From the NCBI GenBank assembly GCA_013141055.1, contig JABFRS010000001.1:2102566-2166565 (forward strand): a stretch of 64,000 nt of DNA. Reading direction: 5' to 3'. Shown piece after piece: positions 25,276 to 35,479 of the stretch (positions are counted from its first letter, which is position 1; the number at the start of each line of letters is the position of its first letter). The stretch is from Cyclobacteriaceae bacterium (GTDB lineage: Bacteria; Bacteroidota; Bacteroidia; Cytophagales; Cyclobacteriaceae). The translations under genes and the position numbers were made by a program. The notes under the pieces are model-generated. The model searched no databases, was not told the origin of the DNA, and worked only from the letters and a program-made list of their open reading frames with translations.

Positions 25276-27780
25276 ATGCTTCTAAACTACCTTCTACTGG
25301 CTTTTCGCAACATCATTAAACAGCGGGGTTTTGCTGTTGTCAACATGTTTGGACTAGCGCTCGGATTAGCCTCTGCGCTATTCATTCTGCTCTATGTGAA
25401 AGACGAGCTGACCTATGACACGATGCATCCTGATGCTACTAATACATACCGCATGGGTTATGTGTTGAATTTTGCCAATGGAGAAAAAGAGGCTGCTCCT
25501 TACGCTCCAGCGGGTTGGGACAATTATATACAGGCGAATTATCCAGGAGTAGGTGGAATCACAAGCTATGATACCTATGGAATGCCAACGAGTCTTCACA
25601 ATGAAAAGAATGATCGCACGCTGATGACTGAAGATATGGTTTGGGCAGAGCCGAGCTTCGCACAGGTCATCTATCTTCCAATTGTTAAAGGTGATAGGAA
25701 TAATCCTCTGAAAGAACTCAACAGCATTGTTCTCACAGAATCAACAGCCAAAGAATTGTTCGGTAATGAGGATCCGATCAATAAGTCATTGATCATCTCT
25801 CACACGTATGCAACGCGTGGTAATAAAATAGAAATGATGGTAACAGCCATCTCAAAAGATCTTCCTTCCAACTCACACGTTAATCCAAAGTTTGTTGCTA
25901 ACGTTCTCGCACTGAAACCATACATCGAAGATCTTGAGAATAAGCTTAACACATCGATGGGAGATAACAATGGAAACAATTACTTCTCTCAATCCTATTT
26001 CATCTGTACAAATCCGGAAAAGATTCCATCCATCCAGGCAGATCTTCAAAAGAAAGCAAATGATCTGATCGCCAAAAATAAATGGGATTTCAAATTCACT
26101 CCTGTCATTCGTAAGATCACAGACATTCATTTTGATAAAGAAATGGACTGGACTATTGATCATAAAACAGCTGATATAAAATCAGTATACGTGTTCATTA
26201 CCATTGCTATACTGATCCTGATGGTCGCGTGTATTAATTATATAAATCTCTCTACCGCAAAGTCAGCCAGCCGTGCGCGTGAAATCGGACTTAGAAAAAC
26301 GTTTGGTGGGGTTCGTGCTCAATTATTCTTTCAATTCATGCTGGAGTCTTTCATTCTGGTACTCATCTCAGCATTGATCGCGATCCTTTTGGTCTTGTTA
26401 TTCACTCCTCAATTCAACAATCTAACGGGTAAGACATTCACCCTTCAGCACATCATGAATGGACCGATGTTGTTGATCATTTTCGGCGTGATTGCCTTCG
26501 TTACCATCCTTGCGGGAAGCTACCCGGCATTGTTTGTTTCAGGTTTTGAACCTGCCACCGTTTTGAAGGGGAAATTTGCCTTTCGAAAGGGCTCTAATAT
26601 CTTCCGTCAATTCCTTACTACAGTTCAGTTTGTCGTAGCGGTTACACTTCTTGTGGGTACTGTCATTCTTGTCCGTCAAATGAGTCTGATGAGAGACTCG
26701 AAGTTAAACGAGGCAGGAAAGCAGATCATTTCGATCCGATATGGAGGGTTTACGGGACCTGCTGACAACGAGCGTTACCTCGTTTTTAAGAACGCCGTTC
26801 AGAATGATACTGAAATTGAAAACATGACGCTTGCCAATCATTTGCCGCGCCTGGATTTCTTCGGTCCGATCAATATGGAGATGCAGTTTCCTGAAATCAG
26901 TGAAGAGAAGCATCAGTGGTTTCAATTGAACGGAGATTACTTTTTTCCAGGAGCGTTTGATCTGAAAATAATCGCTGGTCGTGACTTTGATCCAAAGAAT
27001 ATTGCGGACAGTACTTCTGTTATTTTGAATATGTCTGCTGTAAAAGCATTGCACCTTACTGCAGAAGAGGTGGTGGGAAAATCAATCATTCGCCCGGAAC
27101 TTGTGAATGGATATAATAGAAGAAGGGACACCACTCTTCTTCCAATCACCGGAACAGTAATCGGTGTTGTAGATGATTTCCCTTATCGGTCTATGCATAA
27201 AAAGATTGAACCCCTTGCCATTGCACCGAAACCACATACTGAAGATCGCATCATTCACATTCGTTTACCGCAAGGAAAAATTACTGAGAAAATTCAGTTC
27301 ATCGAAAAAACATGGAAGACTGTATTTCCAAATTTCGGATTTGATTATTGGTTCATCGATGAAGAGTTTGGTCGCATGTATGAAAGCGAAACCAAAGTTG
27401 CAGCGCTAACGGAAAAGTTTTCATGGCTTGCGATTCTTATCACATGTGTTGGTCTCTATGGACTTGCATCATTCATGTCGCAACAACGCATTAAAGAAAT
27501 TGGAATTCGCAAAACGATGGGAGCGAGCAACACGCAAGTACTGCTTTTGTTGCTCGGTGTATTTGGTAAGCTCTTACTGATTGCTTGTGTCATCGCATTG
27601 CCTGTTGCATACTACTTAACAAATCAATGGCTCCAGGGATTTGAATATCGTACTCCACTTTCTGTTTTTGTATTCGCAGGAGCGATTGGTTTAATAGCTG
27701 TGATCACTTTATTGACGGTTGGCTATGAATCATTAAAGGCTTCGATGTCAAATCCAATCAAGGCATTGAGACATGAGTAG
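25276..27780 (+). CDS. ABC transporter permease, FtsX/MacB type
   Basis: 834 residues. Membrane helix 1 (about 20-42) follows the phylum-typical start LLLAFRNIIKQRGFAVVNM. A large periplasmic MacB core domain (about 45-290) comes next, then three helices of the first FtsX domain (about 298-430, including ILMVACINYINLSTAKSASRAREIGLRKTFG). A second periplasmic domain (about 480-700) and a second FtsX set (about 715-830, ending SNPIKALRHE) follow. Such proteins act with an ATPase in mechanotransmission or export. No ATPase gene is nearby, a common arrangement in Bacteroidota. The substrate is unknown. Confidence 0.9.
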   Translation: MLLNYLLLAFRNIIKQRGFAVVNMFGLALGLASALFILLYVKDELTYDTMHPDATNTYRMGYVLNFANGEKEAAPYAPAGWDNYIQANYPGVGGITSYDTYGMPTSLHNEKNDRTLMTEDMVWAEPSFAQVIYLPIVKGDRNNPLKELNSIVLTESTAKELFGNEDPINKSLIISHTYATRGNKIEMMVTAISKDLPSNSHVNPKFVANVLALKPYIEDLENKLNTSMGDNNGNNYFSQSYFICTNPEKIPSIQADLQKKANDLIAKNKWDFKFTPVIRKITDIHFDKEMDWTIDHKTADIKSVYVFITIAILILMVACINYINLSTAKSASRAREIGLRKTFGGVRAQLFFQFMLESFILVLISALIAILLVLLFTPQFNNLTGKTFTLQHIMNGPMLLIIFGVIAFVTILAGSYPALFVSGFEPATVLKGKFAFRKGSNIFRQFLTTVQFVVAVTLLVGTVILVRQMSLMRDSKLNEAGKQIISIRYGGFTGPADNERYLVFKNAVQNDTEIENMTLANHLPRLDFFGPINMEMQFPEISEEKHQWFQLNGDYFFPGAFDLKIIAGRDFDPKNIADSTSVILNMSAVKALHLTAEEVVGKSIIRPELVNGYNRRRDTTLLPITGTVIGVVDDFPYRSMHKKIEPLAIAPKPHTEDRIIHIRLPQGKITEKIQFIEKTWKTVFPNFGFDYWFIDEEFGRMYESETKVAALTEKFSWLAILITCVGLYGLASFMSQQRIKEIGIRKTMGASNTQVLLLLLGVFGKLLLIACVIALPVAYYLTNQWLQGFEYRTPLSVFVFAGAIGLIAVITLLTVGYESLKASMSNPIKALRHE

Positions 27781-27960
27781 ACACCTAAAACAAAAGATCA
27801 AATAACAATCGTTTTCGCTACCGATCGTTAGTCAGAAATACCATTGATTTTGAAAATACTCTTACAAGGAGTCGCTATGTTGATTCTATCCTAGTAAATT
27901 TATTTCGTCCGGCGTGTGCTTTACACTTTTTTAACCGGATCGAAGAGATTGAAAGAGATT

Positions 27961-30900
27961 GTGAACGAGCAACAGGGACTTTACCATCCCAGCTTTGAAA
28001 AAGACTCTTGTGGAGTCGGGTTCATTGCCAACATCAAAGCACGCAAATCGCATCAGCTGGTCATGGACGCCATTACCATGCTTGAACGAATGAGCCACCG
28101 GGGGGCATGTGGCTGTGAGGCCAATACGGGCGACGGAGCCGGGATTTTGATCCAGATTCCCCACGAATTCTTCACCAACGAATGTAATAAATTAGGCATA
28201 AAACTGCCCTCCTATGGCCAATACGCGGTTGGATTGGTGTTTTTTCCCCGCGATCCCAAGGCCAGGGAGGAATGCCGGACGGTCCTGAATCGCCAGATCA
28301 AAAAGATGAAAATGGCCCTGCTGGGCTATCGTCTTTTGCCCACAAAAAACAATGAAATCGGCGAAACGGCCCTCCGTGCTGAGCCGGTTATGGAGCAGAT
28401 TTTCATCAAACGGCCTGAGTCTATCAGCGACCCTGATGAGTTTGAAAGAAAGCTTTTTGTTCTCAGAATGCATACGACACGGATCGTAACTGAATCCGTC
28501 CAGGGAGTCAATAATCAATTCTATTTTTCATCACTCTCTTACAAAACCATTGCCTACAAAGGCATGCTTACATCAAGACAGCTGAAGCATTATTTCGCCG
28601 ACCTTGAACATGAAGAAGTAGTCTCAGCATTGGCAGTGATTCATTCACGCTTTTCTACCAACACTTTTCCTTCATGGCGATTGGCTCAGCCTTTCCGATA
28701 CATTGCTCATAATGGAGAGATCAATACTATCCAGGGCAATATCAATTGGCTAAAATCAAAGGAAGCTTTCTTCTCATCCGAATTCTTTACGCGTGAAGAG
28801 CTGGATATGATTCTGCCGATTTGCAATCCAGCACAATCAGATTCCTCCAATCTCGATAATGTTGTTGAATTGTTATTGCATTCCGGCAGGTCATTACCAC
28901 ATGTGATGATGATGTTGATCCCGGAGGCATGGGATGGCAATGAGCAAATGGGTCAGGAGAAAAAAGATTTTTATGAATACCACGCCAATCTCATGGAACC
29001 ATGGGATGGACCGGCATCGATAACATTTACTGATGGGAAAATTGTCGGAGCTACTCTTGACAGAAACGGATTAAGGCCATCTCGCTATGTTGTGACGGAT
29101 GATGATCGCATCATCATGGCATCAGAAGTTGGTGTGTTGGACATTGATCCCGCTAAGGTTGTTACGAAAGGAAGACTGCAACCCGGAAAAATGTTTGTTG
29201 TTGATCTGGAGCAGGGCCGTATCATCAGCGATGATGAATTAAAGAAAAGTATTTGTACTCGTCAGCCGTATGGCGAATGGGTACGACTTAATAAAGTGAG
29301 GTTACAGGATCTTCCAGAACCTGGAGGAAGTTTTCATAAGTATGATCCAAGAACTTTTATCAGAAGACAAATTTCATTTGGTTATACAACAGAAGATGTG
29401 CGCGTTGTCTTAACGCAAATGTGTGAGACTGGTAAGGAAGCATTAGGTTCAATGGGAAGTGATATTCCATTGGCAGTGCTATCCAACCAGGCACAACATC
29501 TTTCAAGTTATTTCAAACAACTTTTTGCGCAGGTCACCAATCCTCCGATCGATTCTATACGCGAACGATTGGTGATGTCATTGGTAACACATGTGGGTGG
29601 TTCCCTCAATCTTCTTGAAGAAACTCCCGAGCACTGCATTACTCTTGAGTTACCAACACCTATTCTATCCAACAGTGATCTTGAAAAAATAAGATACATC
29701 GATCACCGTCATCTTCAGACAAAAACGATTTATACTTATTTCAAATCAGATGGATCTCCGGGTGCTTTGGAGAAAGGATTGAATCGCGTTTGTCAATATG
29801 TGACAGATGCAGTTGAGGATGGATTCACAATCATTCTTTTATCGGATAGAAGTTTTGACAGTGGTCACGCCCAGATTCCATCCTTGCTGGCAGTTGCTGC
29901 AGTGCATCATGATCTTATTCGCAAAGGACTTCGTGGTAAGGTTGGGATTCTTGTGGAGGCTGGAGACGTCTGGGAAACACATCACTATGCAACACTATTA
30001 GGATACGGAGCTTCTGGTGTCAATCCTTATCTCGTTTTCCAAACGATCTTCGACATGAAGAAGAGAGGATTGCTTCGCGAAGATCTTACAGAAGAAGAGG
30101 CATTATATAATTATAAGAAAGCCGTTAATGGTGAATTGCTCAAGATCATGAGCAAAATGGGAATCAGCACATTACAATCGTATCATGGTGCGCAGATCTT
30201 TGAAGCGTTGGGAATCAGTAAGGAAGTAGTCGATCATTATTTTACAGGAACAGTTTCGCGCATCAGCGGCCTTACACTTGATGATATTGCAAAAGAGGCA
30301 TTAGCTAAGCACAGACTTGCGTTTCCAAAGACTTCACAAGAGGCTATTCAATTGGAAGTGGGTGGTGTTTATCAATGGAAACAGCGCGGCGAAGCACACT
30401 TATTCAATCCTCAGACCATTCATCTTCTTCAGCATTCGACGAAGACCAACGACTTTCAACTATTTAAAAAGTATTCTTCACTCATTAATGATCAGAGTGA
30501 GAAGGCAGTTACGCTCCGTAGCCTTTTAAAATTCCGTAAAGGAAAATCTATTCCCATCAGTGAAGTCGAGCCTGTTGAAAACATTTTCAAGCGTTTTGCT
30601 ACAGGAGCTATGTCTTTTGGATCTATTTCTCATGAAGCACACAGTACGCTCGCGATTGCGATGAATCGTATTGGCGGCAAAAGCAATTGCGGTGAGGGTG
30701 GCGAAGATGAAGCTCGGTTTCACCGTAAGGAAAATGGCGACTGGGAAAACTCAGCAATCAAACAGGTTGCTTCGGGAAGATTTGGTGTAACCAGTTATTA
30801 TTTATCGAATGCAAAAGAGCTCCAGATAAAGATGGCTCAGGGAGCAAAGCCTGGTGAAGGTGGACAACTTCCAGGTCATAAAGTAGATGACTGGATCGGT

Positions 30901-32502
30901 CGTGTGCGACATTCAACTCCTGGTGTTGGATTGATATCTCCTCCACCGCATCATGATATTTATTCCATTGAAGATCTTGCTCAATTGATCTTCGATTTAA
31001 AAAACGCAAATCGCGAAGCACGCATCAGTGTAAAGTTGGTTTCAGAAGCAGGTGTTGGCACGATTGCATCCGGCGTTGCGAAGGCTCATGCCGATGTGAT
31101 ACTCATCTCAGGACATGATGGAGGAACAGGTGCATCACCGCTAAGTTCAATTCGTCATGCTGGTCTTCCATGGGAATTAGGTTTGGCAGAAGCGCATCAA
31201 ACATTAGTAAGAAATAAATTACGAGGTCGTGTTGTGTTGCAAACTGATGGGCAGATTCGCACGGGTCGGGATCTTGCCATTGCAGCAATGTTAGGTGCTG
31301 AGGAGTGGGGTGTTGCTACAGCAGCATTGGTAACAACAGGTTGTATCATGATGCGCAAGTGTCATTTAAATACATGTCCCGTTGGAGTGGCCACTCAAAA
31401 TAAAGAACTGCGAGCATTGTTTACAGGTAAGCCTGAATATGTGGTGAATCTCTTTACATTCCTTGCAGAAGAACTTCGTGAAGTAATGGCCGAACTTGGA
31501 TTCCGCACCGTGAATGAGATGGTCGGTCAAAGTGATTACCTGGAATTCAAGGAATCAGATGAACGATGGAAGTTCACCAACCTTGATCTTTCTCCAATAT
31601 TATATAAAGAGCCAATCAGTTTGGATACTGCTTTGTTCCGACAGGAAGACCAGGATCATGAAATTGAACGTGTGCTTGACCGGACTCTGATCAAGATCGC
31701 TAAGCCATTTTTAGAAGAAAAAGAATCTGTGCATGGCGTGTTCGCGATCACAAATGAAGATCGTGCTGTAGGTGCAATGCTTTCGAATGAGATCACTAAG
31801 AAATACACCAGCTCAGCAATGGCGAATGCTGAGCTTGATAAAGGTGGAATTCATTTCAAGTTCAGAGGTACTGCAGGACAAAGCTTCGGTGCTTTTGCTG
31901 CGAAAGGAATCACCTTTGAATTGGAGGGCGACACCAATGATTACTTTGGCAAAGGACTCTCAGGAGCAAAACTTGTAGTCTATCCTGACAAACGAATCAA
32001 TTACGATCCTGCTCAGAATATTATCATCGGTAATGTGGCATTGTATGGTGGAACTTCCGGCGATGTATTTATTCGCGGAAGGGCAGGAGAGCGTTTTGCC
32101 GTAAGGAACTCGGGAGTAAAAGCCGTTGTGGAAGGACTTGGTGATCACGGTTGCGAATACATGACCGGTGGTGTAGTGGTTGTGTTGGGCGACACTGGAA
32201 GAAACTTTGCTGCAGGTATGAGCGGTGGAATCGCTTATGTGTTTGATCCAAAGAAAACTTTCACACAAAACATCAACATGGAAATGGTGATGCTGGATAC
32301 ACTTGATAAGGAAGATGAAGAATCTCTTCATTCCATGATCATTGAGCATCATACACTAACTGGCAGCAAAACCGCAGAAAATCTTATCAAAAACTGGAAG
32401 AAGGTGTTTTCTGATTTTGTGAAGGTGATGCCAACAGAATACAAAGCTGTGCTTGAGAAAAGAAAAATAAATAAACGTGAACCATTAACTGTTAATCGTT
32501 AA
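27961..32502 (+). CDS. gltB: Glutamate synthase large subunit
   Basis: Makes two glutamates from glutamine and 2-oxoglutarate. The GTG at 27961 is preferred (MNEQQGLYHPSFEKDSCGVGF) to the in-frame GTG 45 bp upstream because it leaves a short propeptide before the nucleophile Cys17, as in related proteins; the protein is then 1513 residues. The order is: N-terminal glutamine amidotransferase (class II, to about 420); a central domain; the FMN-binding synthase domain with GHDGGTGASPLSSI; the 3Fe-4S cluster Cys residues in CIMMRKCHLNTCPVG; and the C-terminal glycine-rich GXGXG structural domain. gltD follows 52 bp downstream, so they form the nitrogen-assimilation operon. Confidence 0.95.
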   Translation: MNEQQGLYHPSFEKDSCGVGFIANIKARKSHQLVMDAITMLERMSHRGACGCEANTGDGAGILIQIPHEFFTNECNKLGIKLPSYGQYAVGLVFFPRDPKAREECRTVLNRQIKKMKMALLGYRLLPTKNNEIGETALRAEPVMEQIFIKRPESISDPDEFERKLFVLRMHTTRIVTESVQGVNNQFYFSSLSYKTIAYKGMLTSRQLKHYFADLEHEEVVSALAVIHSRFSTNTFPSWRLAQPFRYIAHNGEINTIQGNINWLKSKEAFFSSEFFTREELDMILPICNPAQSDSSNLDNVVELLLHSGRSLPHVMMMLIPEAWDGNEQMGQEKKDFYEYHANLMEPWDGPASITFTDGKIVGATLDRNGLRPSRYVVTDDDRIIMASEVGVLDIDPAKVVTKGRLQPGKMFVVDLEQGRIISDDELKKSICTRQPYGEWVRLNKVRLQDLPEPGGSFHKYDPRTFIRRQISFGYTTEDVRVVLTQMCETGKEALGSMGSDIPLAVLSNQAQHLSSYFKQLFAQVTNPPIDSIRERLVMSLVTHVGGSLNLLEETPEHCITLELPTPILSNSDLEKIRYIDHRHLQTKTIYTYFKSDGSPGALEKGLNRVCQYVTDAVEDGFTIILLSDRSFDSGHAQIPSLLAVAAVHHDLIRKGLRGKVGILVEAGDVWETHHYATLLGYGASGVNPYLVFQTIFDMKKRGLLREDLTEEEALYNYKKAVNGELLKIMSKMGISTLQSYHGAQIFEALGISKEVVDHYFTGTVSRISGLTLDDIAKEALAKHRLAFPKTSQEAIQLEVGGVYQWKQRGEAHLFNPQTIHLLQHSTKTNDFQLFKKYSSLINDQSEKAVTLRSLLKFRKGKSIPISEVEPVENIFKRFATGAMSFGSISHEAHSTLAIAMNRIGGKSNCGEGGEDEARFHRKENGDWENSAIKQVASGRFGVTSYYLSNAKELQIKMAQGAKPGEGGQLPGHKVDDWIGRVRHSTPGVGLISPPPHHDIYSIEDLAQLIFDLKNANREARISVKLVSEAGVGTIASGVAKAHADVILISGHDGGTGASPLSSIRHAGLPWELGLAEAHQTLVRNKLRGRVVLQTDGQIRTGRDLAIAAMLGAEEWGVATAALVTTGCIMMRKCHLNTCPVGVATQNKELRALFTGKPEYVVNLFTFLAEELREVMAELGFRTVNEMVGQSDYLEFKESDERWKFTNLDLSPILYKEPISLDTALFRQEDQDHEIERVLDRTLIKIAKPFLEEKESVHGVFAITNEDRAVGAMLSNEITKKYTSSAMANAELDKGGIHFKFRGTAGQSFGAFAAKGITFELEGDTNDYFGKGLSGAKLVVYPDKRINYDPAQNIIIGNVALYGGTSGDVFIRGRAGERFAVRNSGVKAVVEGLGDHGCEYMTGGVVVVLGDTGRNFAAGMSGGIAYVFDPKKTFTQNINMEMVMLDTLDKEDEESLHSMIIEHHTLTGSKTAENLIKNWKKVFSDFVKVMPTEYKAVLEKRKINKREPLTVNR

Positions 32503-32554
32503 CCCGTCCCTGTGAATTTCTATCAAACATTAACGATTAATCAATAACGACTGC

Positions 32555-34021
32555 ATGGGCAAGCCAACTGGATTTTTAGAAAACGAACGGGAAGTTCCAA
32601 AAAAACGGAACATTGCTGAACGTCTTCATGACTATAAAGAAGTCGAAGGTAACGTTGATGAAAACCTTACCATAAAACAAGCTGGTCGCTGCATGGATTG
32701 CGGTGTTCCATTTTGCCATTCCGGTTGCCCACTTGGAAATAATATTCCTGAATTCAATGACGCTGCATATCATGGAAACTGGAAGCTCGCTTATGATATT
32801 TTAGTTTCAACAAACAATTTTCCTGAATTCACTGGACGTATCTGTCCTGCGCCATGCGAATCATCCTGCGTATTAGCGATCAATAAACCTGCCGTCACGA
32901 TTGAATACATTGAAAAATCAATTATTGAAAAGGCGTTTGAGTTAGGATTGGTGGTACCAAAAATTCCCGTTAGCCGATCCGGAAAGAAAGTTGCGATCAT
33001 TGGTTCCGGTCCTGCAGGTCTTGCTGCTGCATCGCAATTAAATTCCGCTGGACATATTGTAACTGTTTATGAACGCGCCGATGAAGTCGGGGGATTACTT
33101 CGCTATGGTATTCCGGATTTCAAACTTGACAAAGGAGTTCTTGATCGTCGCATCCAACTCATGAAAGAAGAGGGGATTGTTTTCAAAACAAAATCAAATG
33201 TTGGTGGCAATGTAAAAGTGAATCAGCTTCGTGAAGACAACGACGTGATCTTGCTAACCGGTGGCTCAACCATCCCGCGCGATTTACCTGTTCCTGGAAG
33301 AACCCTTAAAGGCATTCACTTCGCCATGGATTTCCTTACGCAACAGAATAAAAGAGTGGGAGGAAAGAAAGTTGAGACGGAAGATATTCTCGCAAATGAA
33401 AAAAATGTAATTGTACTGGGGGGTGGTGATACTGGTTCTGATTGTGTTGGTACATCCAATCGTCATGGTGCGAAGTCCATCACTCAGATTGAAATATTGA
33501 ACAAGCCACCGGAAGGTCGTCATGAATCGACACCCTGGCCGAACTGGCCGATGCTTTTGAGAACTTCTACCTCACATGAGGAAGGATGCGAGCGACAGTG
33601 GAGCATTGTTACAAAAGAATTCATCGGTGACGATGCTGGAAATCTGAAGGCATTGAAAGTGATAGAAGTAGAATGGGTAAAGTCCGATAATGGAAAGCCA
33701 GCAATATTGAAAGAGATTGCAGGCACAGAACAAATACTTCCGGCAGAATTAATTCTTCTTGCGTTAGGTTTTTTACATCCGCAACAGGAAGGATTGTTGA
33801 ATCAATTAGGCATTGATTACGATGAACGCGGCAATGTAAAATGTACACGTTATCAGACTTCCGTTGATAACATTTTTTCTGCCGGCGATATGCGTCGTGG
33901 TCAATCGCTGGTAGTGTGGGCGATCTCAGAAGGAAGAGAAGCTGCCAGGGCAATAGATGAATATCTGATGGGAGAGTCGAAACTGGCAGAAAAAGAGAAG
34001 GGAATACTAGATGTCGTGTAG
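32555..34021 (+). CDS. gltD: Glutamate synthase small subunit
   Basis: 488 residues. It transfers electrons from NAD(P)H through FAD and two 4Fe-4S clusters to GltB. The N-terminal Cys motifs (CMDCGVPFCHSGCPLGN, CPAPCESSC) bind the clusters. VAIIGSGPAGLAAA is the FAD dinucleotide fold (about 148-161), NVIVLGGGDTGSDC the NAD(P)H fold (about 286-299), and SVDNIFSAGDMRRGQSLVVWAI the closing FAD motif. Length and order are normal for GltD. It is in an operon with gltB and convergent with a TPR gene 25 bp further on. Confidence 0.95.
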   Translation: MGKPTGFLENEREVPKKRNIAERLHDYKEVEGNVDENLTIKQAGRCMDCGVPFCHSGCPLGNNIPEFNDAAYHGNWKLAYDILVSTNNFPEFTGRICPAPCESSCVLAINKPAVTIEYIEKSIIEKAFELGLVVPKIPVSRSGKKVAIIGSGPAGLAAASQLNSAGHIVTVYERADEVGGLLRYGIPDFKLDKGVLDRRIQLMKEEGIVFKTKSNVGGNVKVNQLREDNDVILLTGGSTIPRDLPVPGRTLKGIHFAMDFLTQQNKRVGGKKVETEDILANEKNVIVLGGGDTGSDCVGTSNRHGAKSITQIEILNKPPEGRHESTPWPNWPMLLRTSTSHEEGCERQWSIVTKEFIGDDAGNLKALKVIEVEWVKSDNGKPAILKEIAGTEQILPAELILLALGFLHPQQEGLLNQLGIDYDERGNVKCTRYQTSVDNIFSAGDMRRGQSLVVWAISEGREAARAIDEYLMGESKLAEKEKGILDVV

Positions 34022-34046
34022 AGGATCCTCGGAGACAATAATTCAA

Positions 34047-34859
34047 TTAGTTAGTTAGTTCTTTCTCAATTTCTGTTAAATAAACTTTATCCATCGGATG
34101 TGTATAAGGATCCGACATACGGTAGTTTTTTAAATAGAATTCTTTAGCCTTCTGCATACTCTCCTTATACTCTTTCGTTTGTTTTCCTTTCTTGTAGATC
34201 AAGCCTAAATAATAGTAAGGCTCCGCTATGTAATCATTTATAGCGATTGATTTCCTGAAAGCTGCAACCGCTCCTTTTGTATCTCCGGTTTCCATCTTCA
34301 AAACACCCAGGTGAAGAAGATCGTAGGTTAATGGTGAATAATCTTTTTCTCCCAATTGTTTTTCAATGATTGCAATTGCCTTGGCTTTCTGCCCCAGTGC
34401 CTTGTAGCATAAGGCTTTCGCAATATTCAATTGATAAGCACCATTCTGAGAATATCCTATCTCATATTCACGCATTGAATCGAGTCGCTCAATATCACGG
34501 ATCGCGCCTTTATAATCACGAAGGAATTGATAGCGGCACCACCCTCTGTAACCCAGGTGAAGTTGCGGATTGAGTTCTACAGCTTTGTCAATAATCTTTT
34601 TCCAGGTAGCAAAGTCACCACGTTTTAAATAAGGAACCGCTTTTTCCATCCAGGCGTAGTCCAGGTTTGGGCATTTTTCAATTGCTTCATCAAATTTCTC
34701 CTGTGAGGATCTTGAACCCTGTGAGCCTCCTCCTTCTGTTGCCAGAATGCACGCTTCATAACATTTCTGATTGCCTTCCATCTTGTAGATGTTGCAATTG
34801 GGTTCGCCATGAGCGAGAATTGAAACAAAAATAAATATGAATAACACGCTCTTTCTCAT
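34047..34859 (-). CDS. TPR-repeat exported protein
   Basis: 270 residues with a signal peptide (MRKSVLFIFIFVSILAHG). Several TPR-like helix pairs are visible between about residues 50 and 240, for example AWMEKAVPYLKRGDFATWKKII and GVLKMETGDTKGAVAAFRKS. The Cys residues near the N-terminus (NCNIYK, KCYEACILA) might form disulfides in the periplasm. The start overlaps the stop of the upstream lipoprotein gene by 4 bp (ATGA), so translation is coupled. The function is unknown; TPR proteins usually bind partner proteins, and the coupled lipoprotein is the obvious candidate. Confidence 0.72.
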   Translation of the reverse strand: MRKSVLFIFIFVSILAHGEPNCNIYKMEGNQKCYEACILATEGGGSQGSRSSQEKFDEAIEKCPNLDYAWMEKAVPYLKRGDFATWKKIIDKAVELNPQLHLGYRGWCRYQFLRDYKGAIRDIERLDSMREYEIGYSQNGAYQLNIAKALCYKALGQKAKAIAIIEKQLGEKDYSPLTYDLLHLGVLKMETGDTKGAVAAFRKSIAINDYIAEPYYYLGLIYKKGKQTKEYKESMQKAKEFYLKNYRMSDPYTHPMDKVYLTEIEKELTN

Positions 34860-35383
34860 GGCATGATCTCAATTAACTTTCCGTCTTCAAGCTTGAATGT
34901 CAGGTATTGATAATAATCTGTGGCTTCTTTATCATCCATTCCAATGATCCAACCATCCATTTTCTGTGTAAGCGATAGCAAATTTTTCACAATGTTGGCG
35001 TCAAAATTCTTGGATTGATAATTTTCATCAACACCCGTCACACGGAATCGTCCTGTCTTTCCTTCACAGTTTACAATAAACCGAATTGTCATCCAGCCGG
35101 TTTCTCCTTTCATTTCTTTTACCGGAAATGCACTAAAGCTTTCAATAACCATCGGCTTCTCCCCTTTGTATTGAAGACCTTTTCCGAAGTTATAGTACTG
35201 ATAGATTTTGTTCTTGTTGCATACTTTAAATGCAGGATCATCCAGCTTCTCATCAAGCTCAAGATCTCCTACGTGAAGTGGATACTTGGAAGTTTCAATT
35301 TTACTTTCCGTTGTGCGCTCATTCTTTTTTGAACAAGAGAATACTACAAAGAGTAGCGCAGAAATTAAAAAGATCTTTCTCAT
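34856..35383 (-). CDS. Hypothetical lipoprotein coupled to the TPR gene
   Basis: 175 residues from the start at 35383, where the lipoprotein signal MRKIFLISALLFVVFSC begins (Cys17); the longer in-frame start at 35413 would bury it. The mature protein has strands such as GWMTIRFIVNCEGKTGRFRVTG, similar in feel to the C-terminal beta domain of TonB-like or energy-transducing proteins of the phylum, but no family is confirmed. It overlaps the TPR gene by 4 bp and is preceded by its own upstream region. Confidence 0.65.
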   Translation of the reverse strand: MRKIFLISALLFVVFSCSKKNERTTESKIETSKYPLHVGDLELDEKLDDPAFKVCNKNKIYQYYNFGKGLQYKGEKPMVIESFSAFPVKEMKGETGWMTIRFIVNCEGKTGRFRVTGVDENYQSKNFDANIVKNLLSLTQKMDGWIIGMDDKEATDYYQYLTFKLEDGKLIEIMP

Positions 35384-35479
35384 GCTGATGGATCGAAGAT
35401 AGATAATGAGCATTGATTTATCCTTCGATCAGGAGACATTAACAAAGTATTAACAGATGCTGGTTATAACTTTGAGTTT

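Noticed and set aside
27916..27960. N-terminal extension of GltB from the upstream GTG
   Set aside because: It would place 32 residues before the nucleophile Cys, longer than expected, and lacks a recognisable propeptide.
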